A stretch of 64,000 nt of DNA from the NCBI RefSeq assembly GCF_032460525.1, contig NZ_CP135963.1:1178001-1242000 (forward strand), given 5' to 3'. Under the pieces are notes generated by a model, which was given only the letters and a program-made list of their open reading frames with translations, searched no databases and was not told the DNA's origin. Source of the stretch: Geodermatophilus sp. DSM 44513 (GTDB lineage: Bacteria > Actinomycetota > Actinomycetes > Mycobacteriales > Geodermatophilaceae). Positions 16,467 to 24,044 of this stretch are shown here, piece by piece. Each line of letters opens with the position of its first letter. Positions within the stretch are counted from its first letter, which is position 1. The position numbers and the translations under genes are program-made.

Positions 16467-17315
16467 TCAGCGGCCGGCGGGTGAGTGGCCGCCGAACCAG
16501 CCCAGCACGGCCGCCGCGGCCCGCTCGGGCTGCTCCAGGTGCGGGAAGTGCCCGGTGCCCGGCCAGGTCTCGGCGCGGTAGCCGGCGGTGAAGAGCTCCT
16601 CCTGGCCCTCGGCGAGGAAGGGCAGCGCGCAGCCGTCGTCGGCCCCGCACACGTACAGCGTGGGCACCGGCACGGTCTCGGCGGGGACGGCGAAGCCGCC
16701 GGCGCGGTACATCGCCACCGGCGCCGGCATGCTCGCGGCCAGCGTCCGCCGCACGTGCGCCAGGTGCTCCGCGGGCGGGTCGAACCCCGGCGCCCAGCGC
16801 CGCCACAGCCGCTCCACGTACGCGCAGTCGTCCCGGGCCACCCGACGGTCGGCGAGCCGGCCCAGCTGGAAGAACACGATGTACCGGCTGGCCCACAGCT
16901 GGCGCGGGCTGCGCCGGGCGTTGCGCTGCACGTACGCCGGGTGCGCCCCGGCGAACAGCACCGCCGAGGCGAACCGGCCCGGCCGGCGGGCCATCGCGGG
17001 GTAGGCCAGCTGGGCGCCGTAGTCGTGCCCGACCAGGTGCACCGGGGCACCGGGGGACAGCGTGTCGGCCAGGCAGTGCACGTCGTCGACCAGGGTGTCG
17101 AGGTCCAGCGGGCCCTCCAGCGTCGAGGGCGCGTAGCCGCGCAGGTTCACCGCGGCCACCCGGTACCCCGCGCCGGCCAGGGCGGCGGCCAGGCCGTCGT
17201 AGGTCGTGGCGTCGTCGGGGAACCCGTGCAGGCACAGCACCACGGGGCCGGAGTCGCCCGCGCGGCGCACCCCGAACACCCCGCGCGGGGTGTCCAGCCG
17301 CTCGTAGCCGGTCAC
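16467..17315 (-). CDS. alpha/beta hydrolase, epoxide-hydrolase-like with Asp nucleophile
   Basis: 282 residues. LCLHGFPDDATTYDGL is the oxyanion HGxP segment, and the nucleophile elbow is VGHDYGAQ, so the nucleophile is Asp rather than Ser, as in epoxide hydrolases and haloalkane dehalogenases. The catalytic His is probably in TGHFPHLEQPERA near the end. Start GTG overlaps the DHA2 transporter stop (GTGA), so the two are cotranscribed, implying a chemical detoxification and export pair. Substrate unknown. Confidence 0.85.
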   Translation of the reverse strand: MTGYERLDTPRGVFGVRRAGDSGPVVLCLHGFPDDATTYDGLAAALAGAGYRVAAVNLRGYAPSTLEGPLDLDTLVDDVHCLADTLSPGAPVHLVGHDYGAQLAYPAMARRPGRFASAVLFAGAHPAYVQRNARRSPRQLWASRYIVFFQLGRLADRRVARDDCAYVERLWRRWAPGFDPPAEHLAHVRRTLAASMPAPVAMYRAGGFAVPAETVPVPTLYVCGADDGCALPFLAEGQEELFTAGYRAETWPGTGHFPHLEQPERAAAAVLGWFGGHSPAGR

Positions 17316-18859
17316 CGCCCGGCCTCCACCGGCTCGGGGTCGGCGTCCGACGGCGTCCGCCGCCCGGCGGGGGCGAGGGCGGCGATGACCACCGCGGCCA
17401 CGCCGAGGACGGCGGCCCCCACGCCTAGGGCGGTGCCCAGCCCGCCGGCGAACGCGGCCCGGGCGGCCTCGGCCAGGGCGGCACCGTCGGGGCCGAGGCC
17501 GCCCGCGGCGCCGACCGCGGTGCTGGCACCCTCCCGGGCGGCCGCCGCAGCCTCCGGCGGCACGCCGTCCAGTGCGGGCGCCACCTCGGTGCGGTACGCG
17601 CCCAGCAGCACGCTGGACAGCACGGCGATGCCGAGGACGCCGCCCACCTCGCGGGTGACGTCATTGACCGCGCTGGCCACCGAGCGCCGCTGCGGCGGCA
17701 GCCCGTCGATGATCGGCACCGTGCCCGGCGTGACGGCCAGGCCGAAGCCGACACCGAAGACGAGCAGGCCTGCGGCCAGCCAACCCAGCGACCCGTCGTC
17801 CACCGTGCCGGCCAGGACGGCGAAGCCCGCGGCCATCCCCGCCAGCCCGCCGGCGCCGGGCCACCGCGGCCCGATCCGCTCGAGGGCCAGCGGGGTCAGC
17901 GCGCTGGCCGCACCCACCCCGACCGGGATGACCAGCAGCGCGGCGGCGGCCTGCAGCGGGGTCTGCTCGCGGACCAGCTGCAGGTACTGCGGGGCCAGTA
18001 CGAACAGCCCGAGCGAGGCGAAGAACTGGGCGCTGACCAGCAGTGAGCCGGCGCTCAGCCCGCGGTCGCGGAACAGCCGCACGTCCAGCGCCGGGGCGGG
18101 GGTGCGCAGCTCGTGGACGACGAAGCCGGCCAGGGTCACCGCACCGAGGGCGACGGTGGCCAGCGTCAGCGGATCCGTCCACCCGCGCCGCGGGGCCTCG
18201 ATGACGGCGAACACCACGGCGGCCAGGCCGGCGGCGGACAGCGCGGCGCCCAGCGGGTCCAGCGACAGCGAGCGGTCCCGGTGCTCGGCCACCAGCACCG
18301 CGGCACCCGGGACGAGCAGCAGCGCGGCCACGCCGGAGGCCAGCTGCAGGCTGCCCCACCAGGCGACCTCCAGCAGCGCCCCGCCGAGCAGCGAGCCGCC
18401 GACGGCCCCGGCCGCGGACACCGCCGACCACACCGCGACGGCGAACCCGCGCCGCTCGGGCGGGTAGGCGTCGACCAGCGCGGACAGCGTGACGGGGAAC
18501 ACCGCGGCGGCCCCCACGCCGGCCGCGGCGCGCAGCGCGACGAGCTGGCCGGGGTCCGCGGCCCAGGCGGAGGCGATCCCGGCTGCGCCGAACAGCAGCA
18601 GCCCGCCGACCAGCAGGGTGCGCCGGCCCACCCGGTCGGCGGCGATGCCGGCCGGCAGGAGCAGCGCGGCGAAGGTCAGGGCGTAGGCGTCGATGACCCA
18701 GGTGAGCTCGGTCTGGGTCGCCGTGAGGTCGCGGGCGACCTCGGGCAGGGCGATCGCCAGCGCCGAGTTCCCGGCGACGACGAGGGCCAGTGCGGTGCAC
18801 AGCAGGAGGAGCAGGGCACGCAGCGACGGTGCGCGTGTGCCGGACGTCGTCCCGGACAC
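17312..18859 (-). CDS. DHA2-family MFS drug transporter
   Basis: 515 residues with 14 predicted membrane segments, the DHA2 (EmrB/QacA) layout. Motif C-like NSALAIALPEVARDL and VIDAYALTFAALLLPAGIAADRVGRR (motif A) are at the N-terminus. The GTG at 18859 has GAGAGGA upstream at good spacing; a GTG at 18874 lies on that site and is less likely. Divergent from a MarR gene across a short region with an ATACG/CGTAT inverted repeat, so MarR probably represses it. Confidence 0.88.
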   Translation of the reverse strand: MSGTTSGTRAPSLRALLLLLCTALALVVAGNSALAIALPEVARDLTATQTELTWVIDAYALTFAALLLPAGIAADRVGRRTLLVGGLLLFGAAGIASAWAADPGQLVALRAAAGVGAAAVFPVTLSALVDAYPPERRGFAVAVWSAVSAAGAVGGSLLGGALLEVAWWGSLQLASGVAALLLVPGAAVLVAEHRDRSLSLDPLGAALSAAGLAAVVFAVIEAPRRGWTDPLTLATVALGAVTLAGFVVHELRTPAPALDVRLFRDRGLSAGSLLVSAQFFASLGLFVLAPQYLQLVREQTPLQAAAALLVIPVGVGAASALTPLALERIGPRWPGAGGLAGMAAGFAVLAGTVDDGSLGWLAAGLLVFGVGFGLAVTPGTVPIIDGLPPQRRSVASAVNDVTREVGGVLGIAVLSSVLLGAYRTEVAPALDGVPPEAAAAAREGASTAVGAAGGLGPDGAALAEAARAAFAGGLGTALGVGAAVLGVAAVVIAALAPAGRRTPSDADPEPVEAGR

Positions 18860-18894
18860 GGTCGGTCCTCTCACTCGGGAGCGGAGTAGTTCGG

Positions 18895-18910
18895 ATACGG
18901 AGGTACGTAT
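18895..18910. promoter_or_regulatory. putative MarR operator
   Basis: Inverted repeat ATACG-n6-CGTAT lying between the divergent starts at 18859 and 18927 and just upstream of a TAGGAT -10 box (18915-18920). Confidence 0.5.
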
Positions 18911-18914
18911 GAGC

Positions 18915-18927
18915 TAGGATGCCTCCG
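18915..18927 (+). promoter_or_regulatory. -10 box giving a leaderless marR transcript
   Basis: TAGGAT ends six bases before the GTG at 18927, so transcription would start on or next to the start codon. No ribosome site is present. Typical of actinobacterial leaderless genes. Confidence 0.55.
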
Positions 18928-19424
18928 TGACCGAGCGACCGCAAGGGGACGACGTCGAGCAGGTCGAGCGGGGGCGGATGGCCGCCGAGGAGCTGTCCTG
19001 GGCCCTGCGCGCCGTCGTCCGGGCCAGCGGCGACGTCGACCGGGAGCTGGCCGCCCGGCTGGGGCTGCGGCCACTGGACTACGCGGCGATGAACCACGTG
19101 ATGTCCGGCGGGGAACCCCTGGGGCCGGTCGAGGTGAGCGCGCGGCTGGGCATCTCCACCGGGTCCGGCACCGAGCTGGTCGACCGGCTGGAGCACGCCG
19201 GGCACCTGCGCCGGGAACGCCACCCGACCGACCGGCGGCGGGTGCGGCTGCAGCCGACCGAGGAGACGGTCGGGCGGGTGCTGGCGGCGCTGGGGCCGCT
19301 GCTGGCCGACCTGGACGCGGCCGCCGAGGGCTTCACCGCCGACGAGCAGCAGGTCATCGGCCGGTACCTGCGGGCCGCGGAGGCCAGCCTGCGCCGCTAC
19401 GGCCGCCGGTCCGGGGACGACTGA
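18927..19424 (+). CDS. MarR-family transcriptional regulator
   Basis: 165 residues. Winged-helix core: LRPLDYAAMNHVMSGG, PLGPVEVSARLGISTGSGTELVDRLEHAGHLRRERHPTDRRRVRLQPT, with the DxRxxxL wing of MarR proteins. Likely represses the divergent DHA2 exporter and hydrolase, and itself. Ligand unknown; the exporter suggests a phenolic or drug-like molecule. Confidence 0.88.
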   Translation: MTERPQGDDVEQVERGRMAAEELSWALRAVVRASGDVDRELAARLGLRPLDYAAMNHVMSGGEPLGPVEVSARLGISTGSGTELVDRLEHAGHLRRERHPTDRRRVRLQPTEETVGRVLAALGPLLADLDAAAEGFTADEQQVIGRYLRAAEASLRRYGRRSGDD

Positions 19425-19434
19425 GCGTGGCGGG

Positions 19435-20268
19435 TCAGCGGGTGTCGCGCACGTGCCCGGCGACGAGGTCGGCGGTGCGCTCCGGCGCCCGCTCGGGGAT
19501 CCAGTGCGGCAGGCCCTCGAGGACCTCGAGCGTGTAGGGCGCCCGGACGAAGGAACCCGACGCCTCGATGCCGGCGCGGTGCAGGGCGACGTCCCGGGTG
19601 CTCCACACGTGCAGCGTGGGCACTCGCACCCGGCCCACCGGGTCGCCGGCGTCCCAGGGGAGTGCCCGGTACCAGGCCAGCGCGGCCGACAGTGCGCCGG
19701 GCTCGCGCAGCCGGGCGACGTAGCGGTCGGCGTGCTCCGCGGGCAGCCCGCTGCGCACCAGCGTGCCGTGCAGCAGCAGCCCGCCACGGGCCAGCAGCAG
19801 CCGCTCGGGCAGCACGGGCAGCTGGAAGGCCGCCATGTACCAGGACTGCAGCGCCTGCGGGCTGGTGAACAGGGCGCGGGCGAAGGCGCCGGGGTGCGGC
19901 ACGGACAGCACGGTCAGCGTGCGCACCCGGTCGGGGTGCCAGGCGGCCAGCGCCCAGGCCACCAGGCCGCCCCAGTCGTGCCCGACGACGTGCGCGCCGG
20001 CCACCCCCGCGGCGTCCAGCAGCGCGCGGACGTCGTCCACCGCCGCCCGCACCCGGTAGGCCGACCGGCCGGGCGGGCGCGCGCCGGGGGAGTAGCCGCG
20101 CTGGTCGGGGGCCAGGGTGCGCAGGCCCGCGGCGTGCAGGCCGGGGGAGACGCCGTCCCAGGCGGTGGAGTCCTGCGGGAAGCCGTGCAGCAGCACCACC
20201 GGCTCGCCGTCGGGCGGACCGCCGTCCCGGACGTCGAAGACCAGGCCGTCGCGCGTGAAGCGGTCCAC
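19435..20268 (-). CDS. alpha/beta hydrolase, epoxide-hydrolase-like
   Basis: 277 residues. Oxyanion motif LLHGFPQDSTAWDG and nucleophile elbow VVGHDWGGLVAWALA with Asp as nucleophile; lid residues lie between residues ~130 and 210; catalytic His in EGLPHWIPERAP near residue 255. Only about 30 percent or so similar by eye to the hydrolase at 16467, so probably not a recent duplicate. Cytoplasmic; substrate not predictable. GTG start; convergent with marR. Confidence 0.85.
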   Translation of the reverse strand: MDRFTRDGLVFDVRDGGPPDGEPVVLLHGFPQDSTAWDGVSPGLHAAGLRTLAPDQRGYSPGARPPGRSAYRVRAAVDDVRALLDAAGVAGAHVVGHDWGGLVAWALAAWHPDRVRTLTVLSVPHPGAFARALFTSPQALQSWYMAAFQLPVLPERLLLARGGLLLHGTLVRSGLPAEHADRYVARLREPGALSAALAWYRALPWDAGDPVGRVRVPTLHVWSTRDVALHRAGIEASGSFVRAPYTLEVLEGLPHWIPERAPERTADLVAGHVRDTR

Positions 20269-20350
20269 GCCGGTGACGGTGCCCGCACGCGGTACCGCTC
20301 ACGCCTCGCAGGGGGCGCCGGGAGACGGCAGGTGACCGCGGTGGAGCCCG

Positions 20351-20914
20351 GTGGGCGACGATGTGGCGGTGACGGCCACCTCGGAGGAGCTCATCGTCCT
20401 GGTCGACGACGACGGGACGGCGATCGGCACCATGCCCAAGCCGCTGGTGCACCACGGCGAGACGCCGCTGCACAGGGCCTTCTCCGCCTACCTGTTCGAC
20501 GACGACGGCCGCCTGCTGGTCACCCGCCGCGCCGCGGGCAAGCAGACCTTCCCCGGCATGTGGACCAACACCGTGTGCGGCCACCCCGGTCCCGGGGAGG
20601 ACGACGCCGCCGCCATCGCCCGGCGCGCCGCCTACGAGCTGGGCCTGCAGGTGGACGAGCTGCGGCCGGCGCTGCCCGGCTACCGGTACCGCGCGGAGTT
20701 CCGCGGCGTCGTGGAGAACGAGGTGTGCCCGGTGTACCTGGGCCGCTTCTCCGGCACGCCGGCGCCGGACCCCGGCGAGGTGGGCGAGTGGGAGCTGCTG
20801 GACTGGCCGACCTTCCGGGAGCGGCAGGAGACCCAGGACGCCGAGGCGTGGTCGCCGTGGTGCCGCGAGCAGGCCCGCCTGATCGAGCAGGCGGGCCTGG
20901 TCCCCGCCGGCTGA
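20351..20914 (+). CDS. idi: isopentenyl-diphosphate delta-isomerase, type I
   Basis: 187 residues, Nudix fold. LHRAFSAYLFDDDGRLLVTRRA leads to TNTVCGHPGPGE, holding the catalytic Cys (NTVCGHP), and FRGVVENEVCPVYLG supplies the catalytic Glu; WELLDW is the conserved end. It interconverts IPP and DMAPP for carotenoid and other isoprenoid synthesis. In-frame GTG codons at 20351, 20363 and 20369 are all possible starts; none has a convincing ribosome site, so the true protein may be up to six residues shorter. Confidence 0.93.
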   Translation: MGDDVAVTATSEELIVLVDDDGTAIGTMPKPLVHHGETPLHRAFSAYLFDDDGRLLVTRRAAGKQTFPGMWTNTVCGHPGPGEDDAAAIARRAAYELGLQVDELRPALPGYRYRAEFRGVVENEVCPVYLGRFSGTPAPDPGEVGEWELLDWPTFRERQETQDAEAWSPWCREQARLIEQAGLVPAG

Positions 20915-20930
20915 TCCCGACACGGCCGGT

Positions 20931-20961
20931 GACGGCCCGGGCACGGCCGGTCCCGGCCGTC
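20931..20961. terminator. hairpin after idi
   Basis: GACGGCCCGGG pairs with CCCGGCCGTC with one bulged base and a short GC-rich loop, 16 bases after the idi stop. Flanking CGACACG (20918) and CGTGTCG (20971) are also complementary and could extend the structure. Confidence 0.5.
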
Positions 20962-21005
20962 GGGGCCGCTCGTGTCGCTGGGCGGGACCCGCCGAGGACG
21001 CTGCC

Positions 21006-21019
21006 TAGCCTCCGCCGCA
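21006..21019 (+). promoter_or_regulatory. -10 box of the polysaccharide deacetylase gene
   Basis: TAGCCT ends seven bases before the ATG at 21019 and no ribosome site is present, which fits a leaderless mRNA. Confidence 0.45.
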
Positions 21020-21837
21020 TGGAGCGCCGCCGCTTCCTCGTCCTGCTCGCCGCGGGGCTGGCCGGCACGGCCGTCGGCCGCGGCACGGCCGGGCTGGTCG
21101 ACCCGGCCCGGGCGCCGGTCGGCCCCGCGGCCGCCGCTCCGCCGCCGGTCGCACCGGCAGCGGGACCGGGCGTGCCGCCCGCGCCCGCCGGCGTCGTCGA
21201 CCGGCTGCCCGGCGAGGGCAGCTCCCTGGCGCTGACCATCGACGACGGCACCAGCTCCGCGGTGGTCGGCTCGCTGTGCCGCTTCGCCGAGGACACCGGC
21301 GTACGGCTCACCTTCTTCCCCAACGGCCGCTACGCCGCCTGGGAGGACAACGCCGACCGGCTGCAGCCGCTGGTGGACTCCGGCCAGGTCGCCCTGGGCA
21401 ACCACACCTGGTCCCACCTGGACCTGACCACGCTGTCCGACGGCGGGGTCGCCGAGGAGATCGGCCGCAACCGCGACTGGATCGAGCGGACCTTCGGCGT
21501 GACGACGCCGTTCCTCCGGCCGCCGTTCGGCGCGCACGACGAGCGGGTGGACCGGATCAGCGCCGAGCTCGGGCACCCCACGATCGTCATGTGGAACGGC
21601 ACGCTGGAGGACAACCGGCTGCTGACCCCCGGCGAGCTCGTCGCCGCCGCCCGCCGGTGGTTCACCCCGCAGGCCGTGGTCGTCGGGCACGCCAACCAAC
21701 CGACGGTCACGACCGTCTACGACCGGCTCGTGGAGCTCGTCGCCGAGCGCGGGCTGCGCACGGTCACCCTCGCCGACGTGTGGGGCCCGGGGCTCGGCGG
21801 CGTGCGGTCGGCGTCGGGAACCGCTGCCGCCGGGTGA
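21019..21837 (+). CDS. secreted polysaccharide deacetylase (CE4-like)
   Basis: 272 residues. An N-terminus MERRRFLVLLAAGLAGTAVGR is a signal or anchor, followed by an Ala/Pro-rich linker and the NodB-like domain from about residue 70: LTIDDGT (the TFDDG metal/base motif with Thr-Ile), NHTWSHLDL (HxxxH metal site), RPPFGAHD, and VVVGHANQPT. It likely removes acetyl groups from peptidoglycan or another wall glycan outside the cell. The second residue of the first motif and the Gly-Thr after it are atypical but the metal Asp and His are retained. Confidence 0.85.
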   Translation: MERRRFLVLLAAGLAGTAVGRGTAGLVDPARAPVGPAAAAPPPVAPAAGPGVPPAPAGVVDRLPGEGSSLALTIDDGTSSAVVGSLCRFAEDTGVRLTFFPNGRYAAWEDNADRLQPLVDSGQVALGNHTWSHLDLTTLSDGGVAEEIGRNRDWIERTFGVTTPFLRPPFGAHDERVDRISAELGHPTIVMWNGTLEDNRLLTPGELVAAARRWFTPQAVVVGHANQPTVTTVYDRLVELVAERGLRTVTLADVWGPGLGGVRSASGTAAAG

Positions 21838-21911
21838 TCGGCCCGACCTGCGACGAGCGGGCGCATCGGTGAGGCTGGTCGGCGACACGCGGACGACGGA
21901 TCGAGGAGCGG

Positions 21912-22688
21912 ATGGCCGACAGGGCGATGCAGGGGCGGGTGGCGCTGGTCACGGGCGCGGCGAGCGGACTGGGCCGGGCGACCGCCGTGGCCCTGGCCGA
22001 GGCCGGCGCGCACGTGGTGATCGCCGACATCGACGAGGGCGGCGCCAAGGGCACGGCCGAGCTGGTGGCCGAGGCCGGCGGGTCGGCGGAGGTCGTCGCG
22101 CTGGACGTGACCGACGACGCCAGCCGCCGCGCGGTCGTGCAGCAGCTGTTCGACGCCCACGGGGACGCCTTCGACGTCCTGGCCAACGTCGCGGGCATCG
22201 ACCGGCCCGGCTACGCCACCGACATCGACCTGGCCGACTACCAGCGGGTGCAGGCGGTCAACTGCGAGGGGCCTATCTTCCTGACCAGCGAGTTCCTCAA
22301 GCGGGTGCAGCACCTGCCGGAGGGCCGCACCGCGGACGTCGTGCACGTCGTCTCGCTGTCGGCGATCACCTCGGGCAGCGGCGCGATCGCCTACAACGGC
22401 TCCAAGGCCGGCTTCCTCAACGCCACCCGCTGCATCCAGCGGGAGCTGCGGGAGAAGGCGGTGACGGCCGACGACGGCACCGAGCGACCCTTCCCGTGCC
22501 GCGTGCAGGCGGTCATCCCGGCGGCCATGGACACCCCGATGATGGAGCAGTGGGGCATCCCGGCCCACCTGATGATGCCGCCGTCGGCCGTGGCGGACCT
22601 GGTGCGCCACCTGGTCACCCTGCACCCAGCGGCGTTCGTGCCGGAGATGCAGATCGTGCCGCGCCTGGAACCGAACTTCCCGCGCTGA
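21912..22688 (+). CDS. short-chain dehydrogenase/reductase
   Basis: 258 residues. Classic SDR motifs: VALVTGAASGLGRATAVA (cofactor), NVAGIDRPGY (NAG-like), and the catalytic Ser-Tyr-Lys with SLSAITSGSGAIAYNGSKAGFLN. ATG 21912 follows GAGGAGCGG. It is followed 13 bases later by a gene of unknown function, probably one operon. Oxidises or reduces an alcohol/ketone; substrate unknown. Confidence 0.88.
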   Translation: MADRAMQGRVALVTGAASGLGRATAVALAEAGAHVVIADIDEGGAKGTAELVAEAGGSAEVVALDVTDDASRRAVVQQLFDAHGDAFDVLANVAGIDRPGYATDIDLADYQRVQAVNCEGPIFLTSEFLKRVQHLPEGRTADVVHVVSLSAITSGSGAIAYNGSKAGFLNATRCIQRELREKAVTADDGTERPFPCRVQAVIPAAMDTPMMEQWGIPAHLMMPPSAVADLVRHLVTLHPAAFVPEMQIVPRLEPNFPR

Positions 22689-22701
22689 GAGGAGCCGACG
22701 G

Positions 22702-23067
22702 ATGACCGCCCCGGACGAGAGCGCCCTCGACAGCGGCATGGCCAGCGGGTCCGACGCCGGTGGGCCCGGCGAGCACCTGGGCTCCGGGGAGCTGACCGCC
22801 GACGAGCGGCGGGTGCTCGAGGAGCTCACCCACGGCGCCCCGGCCGGTGACGCGGGCCGGGTCGCCGACGCCGCCGTCCCCGACGATGCCGTCCCCGACG
22901 ATGCCGTCCCCGACGGTGCGGTCGCCGACGACGCCGTGGTGAGCGCGGCGGAGGACGAGACGCCGCTGCCCGCCGAGGGCGGCGACCAGGGGGACGGGCT
23001 CAGCGTCCCGTTCAGCCCGCCGCCGGGCGGGGGTCGACCCTCACGGGGCGTCGTCGGCGGCCGGTGA
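22702..23067 (+). CDS. acidic low-complexity hypothetical protein with tandem repeats
   Basis: 121 residues, no recognised domain. The middle holds three near-identical DDAVP-type units encoded by tandem 15-base repeats at about 22871-22920. Composition is rich in Ala, Asp, Gly and Pro, suggesting a disordered protein. GAGAGGAG lies upstream of the ATG at suitable spacing, and it follows the SDR gene by 13 bases, so translation is plausible. It ends 27 bases inside the convergent ArsR gene. Function unknown. Confidence 0.55.
   Translation: MTAPDESALDSGMASGSDAGGPGEHLGSGELTADERRVLEELTHGAPAGDAGRVADAAVPDDAVPDDAVPDGAVADDAVVSAAEDETPLPAEGGDQGDGLSVPFSPPPGGGRPSRGVVGGR
22867..22925 (+). repeat. 15-bp in-frame tandem repeat
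   Basis: Three units of GCCGTCCCCGACGAT/GGT, each coding AVPDD or AVPDG, then decayed units. Being a multiple of three, copy number change would not shift the frame. Confidence 0.7.
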
Positions 23068-23433
23068 CCGGGTGAGGGCCACCAGCCGCCACAGGCAGTG
23101 CTCGAGCAGCGGCTCGGGGAAGTCCGGGGCCAGCCGGTAGTAGACGACCCGGCCCTCGCGCCGGTTGGCGACCAGCCCGGCGGTGCGCAGCACCCGCAGC
23201 GCGTAGCCCACCGCGTCCTCGTTGACCTCCAGGGCGAGGGTGAGGTCGCCGACGCACAGCTCCTCGGCGACGTCCAGGGCGTAGAGCACCCGGGACCTCG
23301 TCGGGTCGGAGATGAGCGTCAGGATGCTCGCCAGCGCGGCGGCGTCGTCCCGGCTGGGGAGCCGCTCGCGGGCGCGGGCCACCCGCTCGGGGTCGACCGG
23401 GTGCTGGTGCGGCTGCGGTCGGTCATTGCTCAT
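23041..23433 (-). CDS. ArsR/SmtB-family metalloregulator
   Basis: 130 residues. Winged helix: ILTLISDPTRSRVLYALDVAEELCVGDLTLALEVNEDAVGYALRVLRTAGLVANRREGRVVYYRLAPD. The ELCVGD segment keeps one Cys of the alpha3 metal motif; CmtR/CadC proteins have a second Cys two residues on, replaced here by Gly as in NmtR/SmtB types. A C-terminal helix holds EHC, giving a possible extra ligand, and the N-terminus is His-rich (PHQHPV). Divergent from a Cys-rich metal-storage protein, which it likely represses; the metal may be copper or zinc. Confidence 0.83.
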   Translation of the reverse strand: MSNDRPQPHQHPVDPERVARARERLPSRDDAAALASILTLISDPTRSRVLYALDVAEELCVGDLTLALEVNEDAVGYALRVLRTAGLVANRREGRVVYYRLAPDFPEPLLEHCLWRLVALTRSPAADDAP

Positions 23434-23515
23434 CGCGTGTCGCCGTGCCCTCGTTGTCCGTACGCCCGTCCGGGTGTCGCCCTGCCCGGCGGTCGGGTGA
23501 CCGCCGAGGAGAGCC

Positions 23516-23535
23516 TCCCCCATGACGACGGGGGA
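23516..23535. promoter_or_regulatory. inverted repeat upstream of the copper-storage-like gene
   Basis: TCCCCC-n8-GGGGGA, 19 bases upstream of the GTG at 23555 and between the divergent ArsR and Cys-rich genes. A candidate repressor site. Confidence 0.4.
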
Positions 23536-23554
23536 CAGACGGGAGGACGCCACC

Positions 23555-23962
23555 GTGACCGTTGCCAGCCAAATGCTCGACGCCTACCCGGCCGACCTCG
23601 GCGGGATCGACGAGCAGAGGCTCGTCGAGTGCATCGAGGCCTGCCTCGAGTGCGCCCAGGCGTGCACCGCCTGCGCCGACGCCTGCCTCAGCGAGGAGAT
23701 GGTCGCGGAGCTGGGGAAGTGCATCCGCACCGACCTGGACTGCGCCGACGTCTGCGAGGCCACCGGGCGGGTGCTGTCCCGGCACACCGGCTACGACGCC
23801 ACCCTCACCCGCGCCGTCCTGGAGGCCTGCGCCGCGGCGTGCAGGGCGTGCGGTGACGAGTGCGAGCAGCACGCCGGCATGCACGAGCACTGCCGGATCT
23901 GCGCCGAGGCCTGCCGGCGCTGCGAGACCGCCTGCCGGGAGCTGATCGCCTCCCTCGGCTGA
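23555..23962 (+). CDS. four-helix-bundle Cys-rich copper-binding protein (Csp/DUF326-like)
   Basis: 135 residues with 18 Cys, mostly in CxxxC spacing along helices: VECIEACLECAQACTACADACLSE, KCIRTDLDCADVCEATGRVL, LEACAAACRACGDECEQH, EHCRICAEACRRCETAC. This is the pattern of Csp copper-storage proteins, which load many Cu(I) ions inside a four-helix bundle. No signal peptide, so cytosolic (Csp3-type). GTG at 23555 follows GGGAGGA; an ATG 33 bases upstream falls in the inverted repeat and gives a non-conserved extension. Control by the divergent ArsR protein is likely. Confidence 0.85.
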   Translation: MTVASQMLDAYPADLGGIDEQRLVECIEACLECAQACTACADACLSEEMVAELGKCIRTDLDCADVCEATGRVLSRHTGYDATLTRAVLEACAAACRACGDECEQHAGMHEHCRICAEACRRCETACRELIASLG

Positions 23963-24001
23963 GCCGGTGCACGGGCCCGGGCCGGCCGGGCCCGTGCCGG
24001 C
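23963..24001. terminator. hairpin after the copper-storage-like gene
   Basis: GCCGGTGCACGGGCCCGG pairs with CCGGGCCCGTGCCGGC (about 16 bp with a small bulge) around a 5-base loop, starting at the stop codon of the gene. Confidence 0.65.
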
Positions 24002-24031
24002 TCCCGGCGGGCGGCGCCCGCCCGCCGCTCG

Positions 24032-24044
24032 TAGGGTCGCCGGG
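24032..24044 (+). promoter_or_regulatory. -10 box giving a leaderless PHP-gene transcript
   Basis: TAGGGT ends six bases before the GTG at 24044, with no ribosome site; the initiation nucleotide would be the G of the start codon. Confidence 0.55.

Noticed and set aside
22860-22945. CRISPR-like array at the tandem repeats
   Set aside because: Units are contiguous 15-mers without spacers and in frame within a gene.
23041-23433. Calling the ArsR protein CmtR
   Set aside because: CmtR needs two Cys in the alpha-helix motif; here the second position is Gly (ELCVGD).
23522-23554. ATG at 23522 as the start of the copper-storage-like gene
   Set aside because: It lies inside the inverted repeat, lacks a ribosome site and adds residues not seen in the family; GTG 23555 has GGGAGGA at good spacing.
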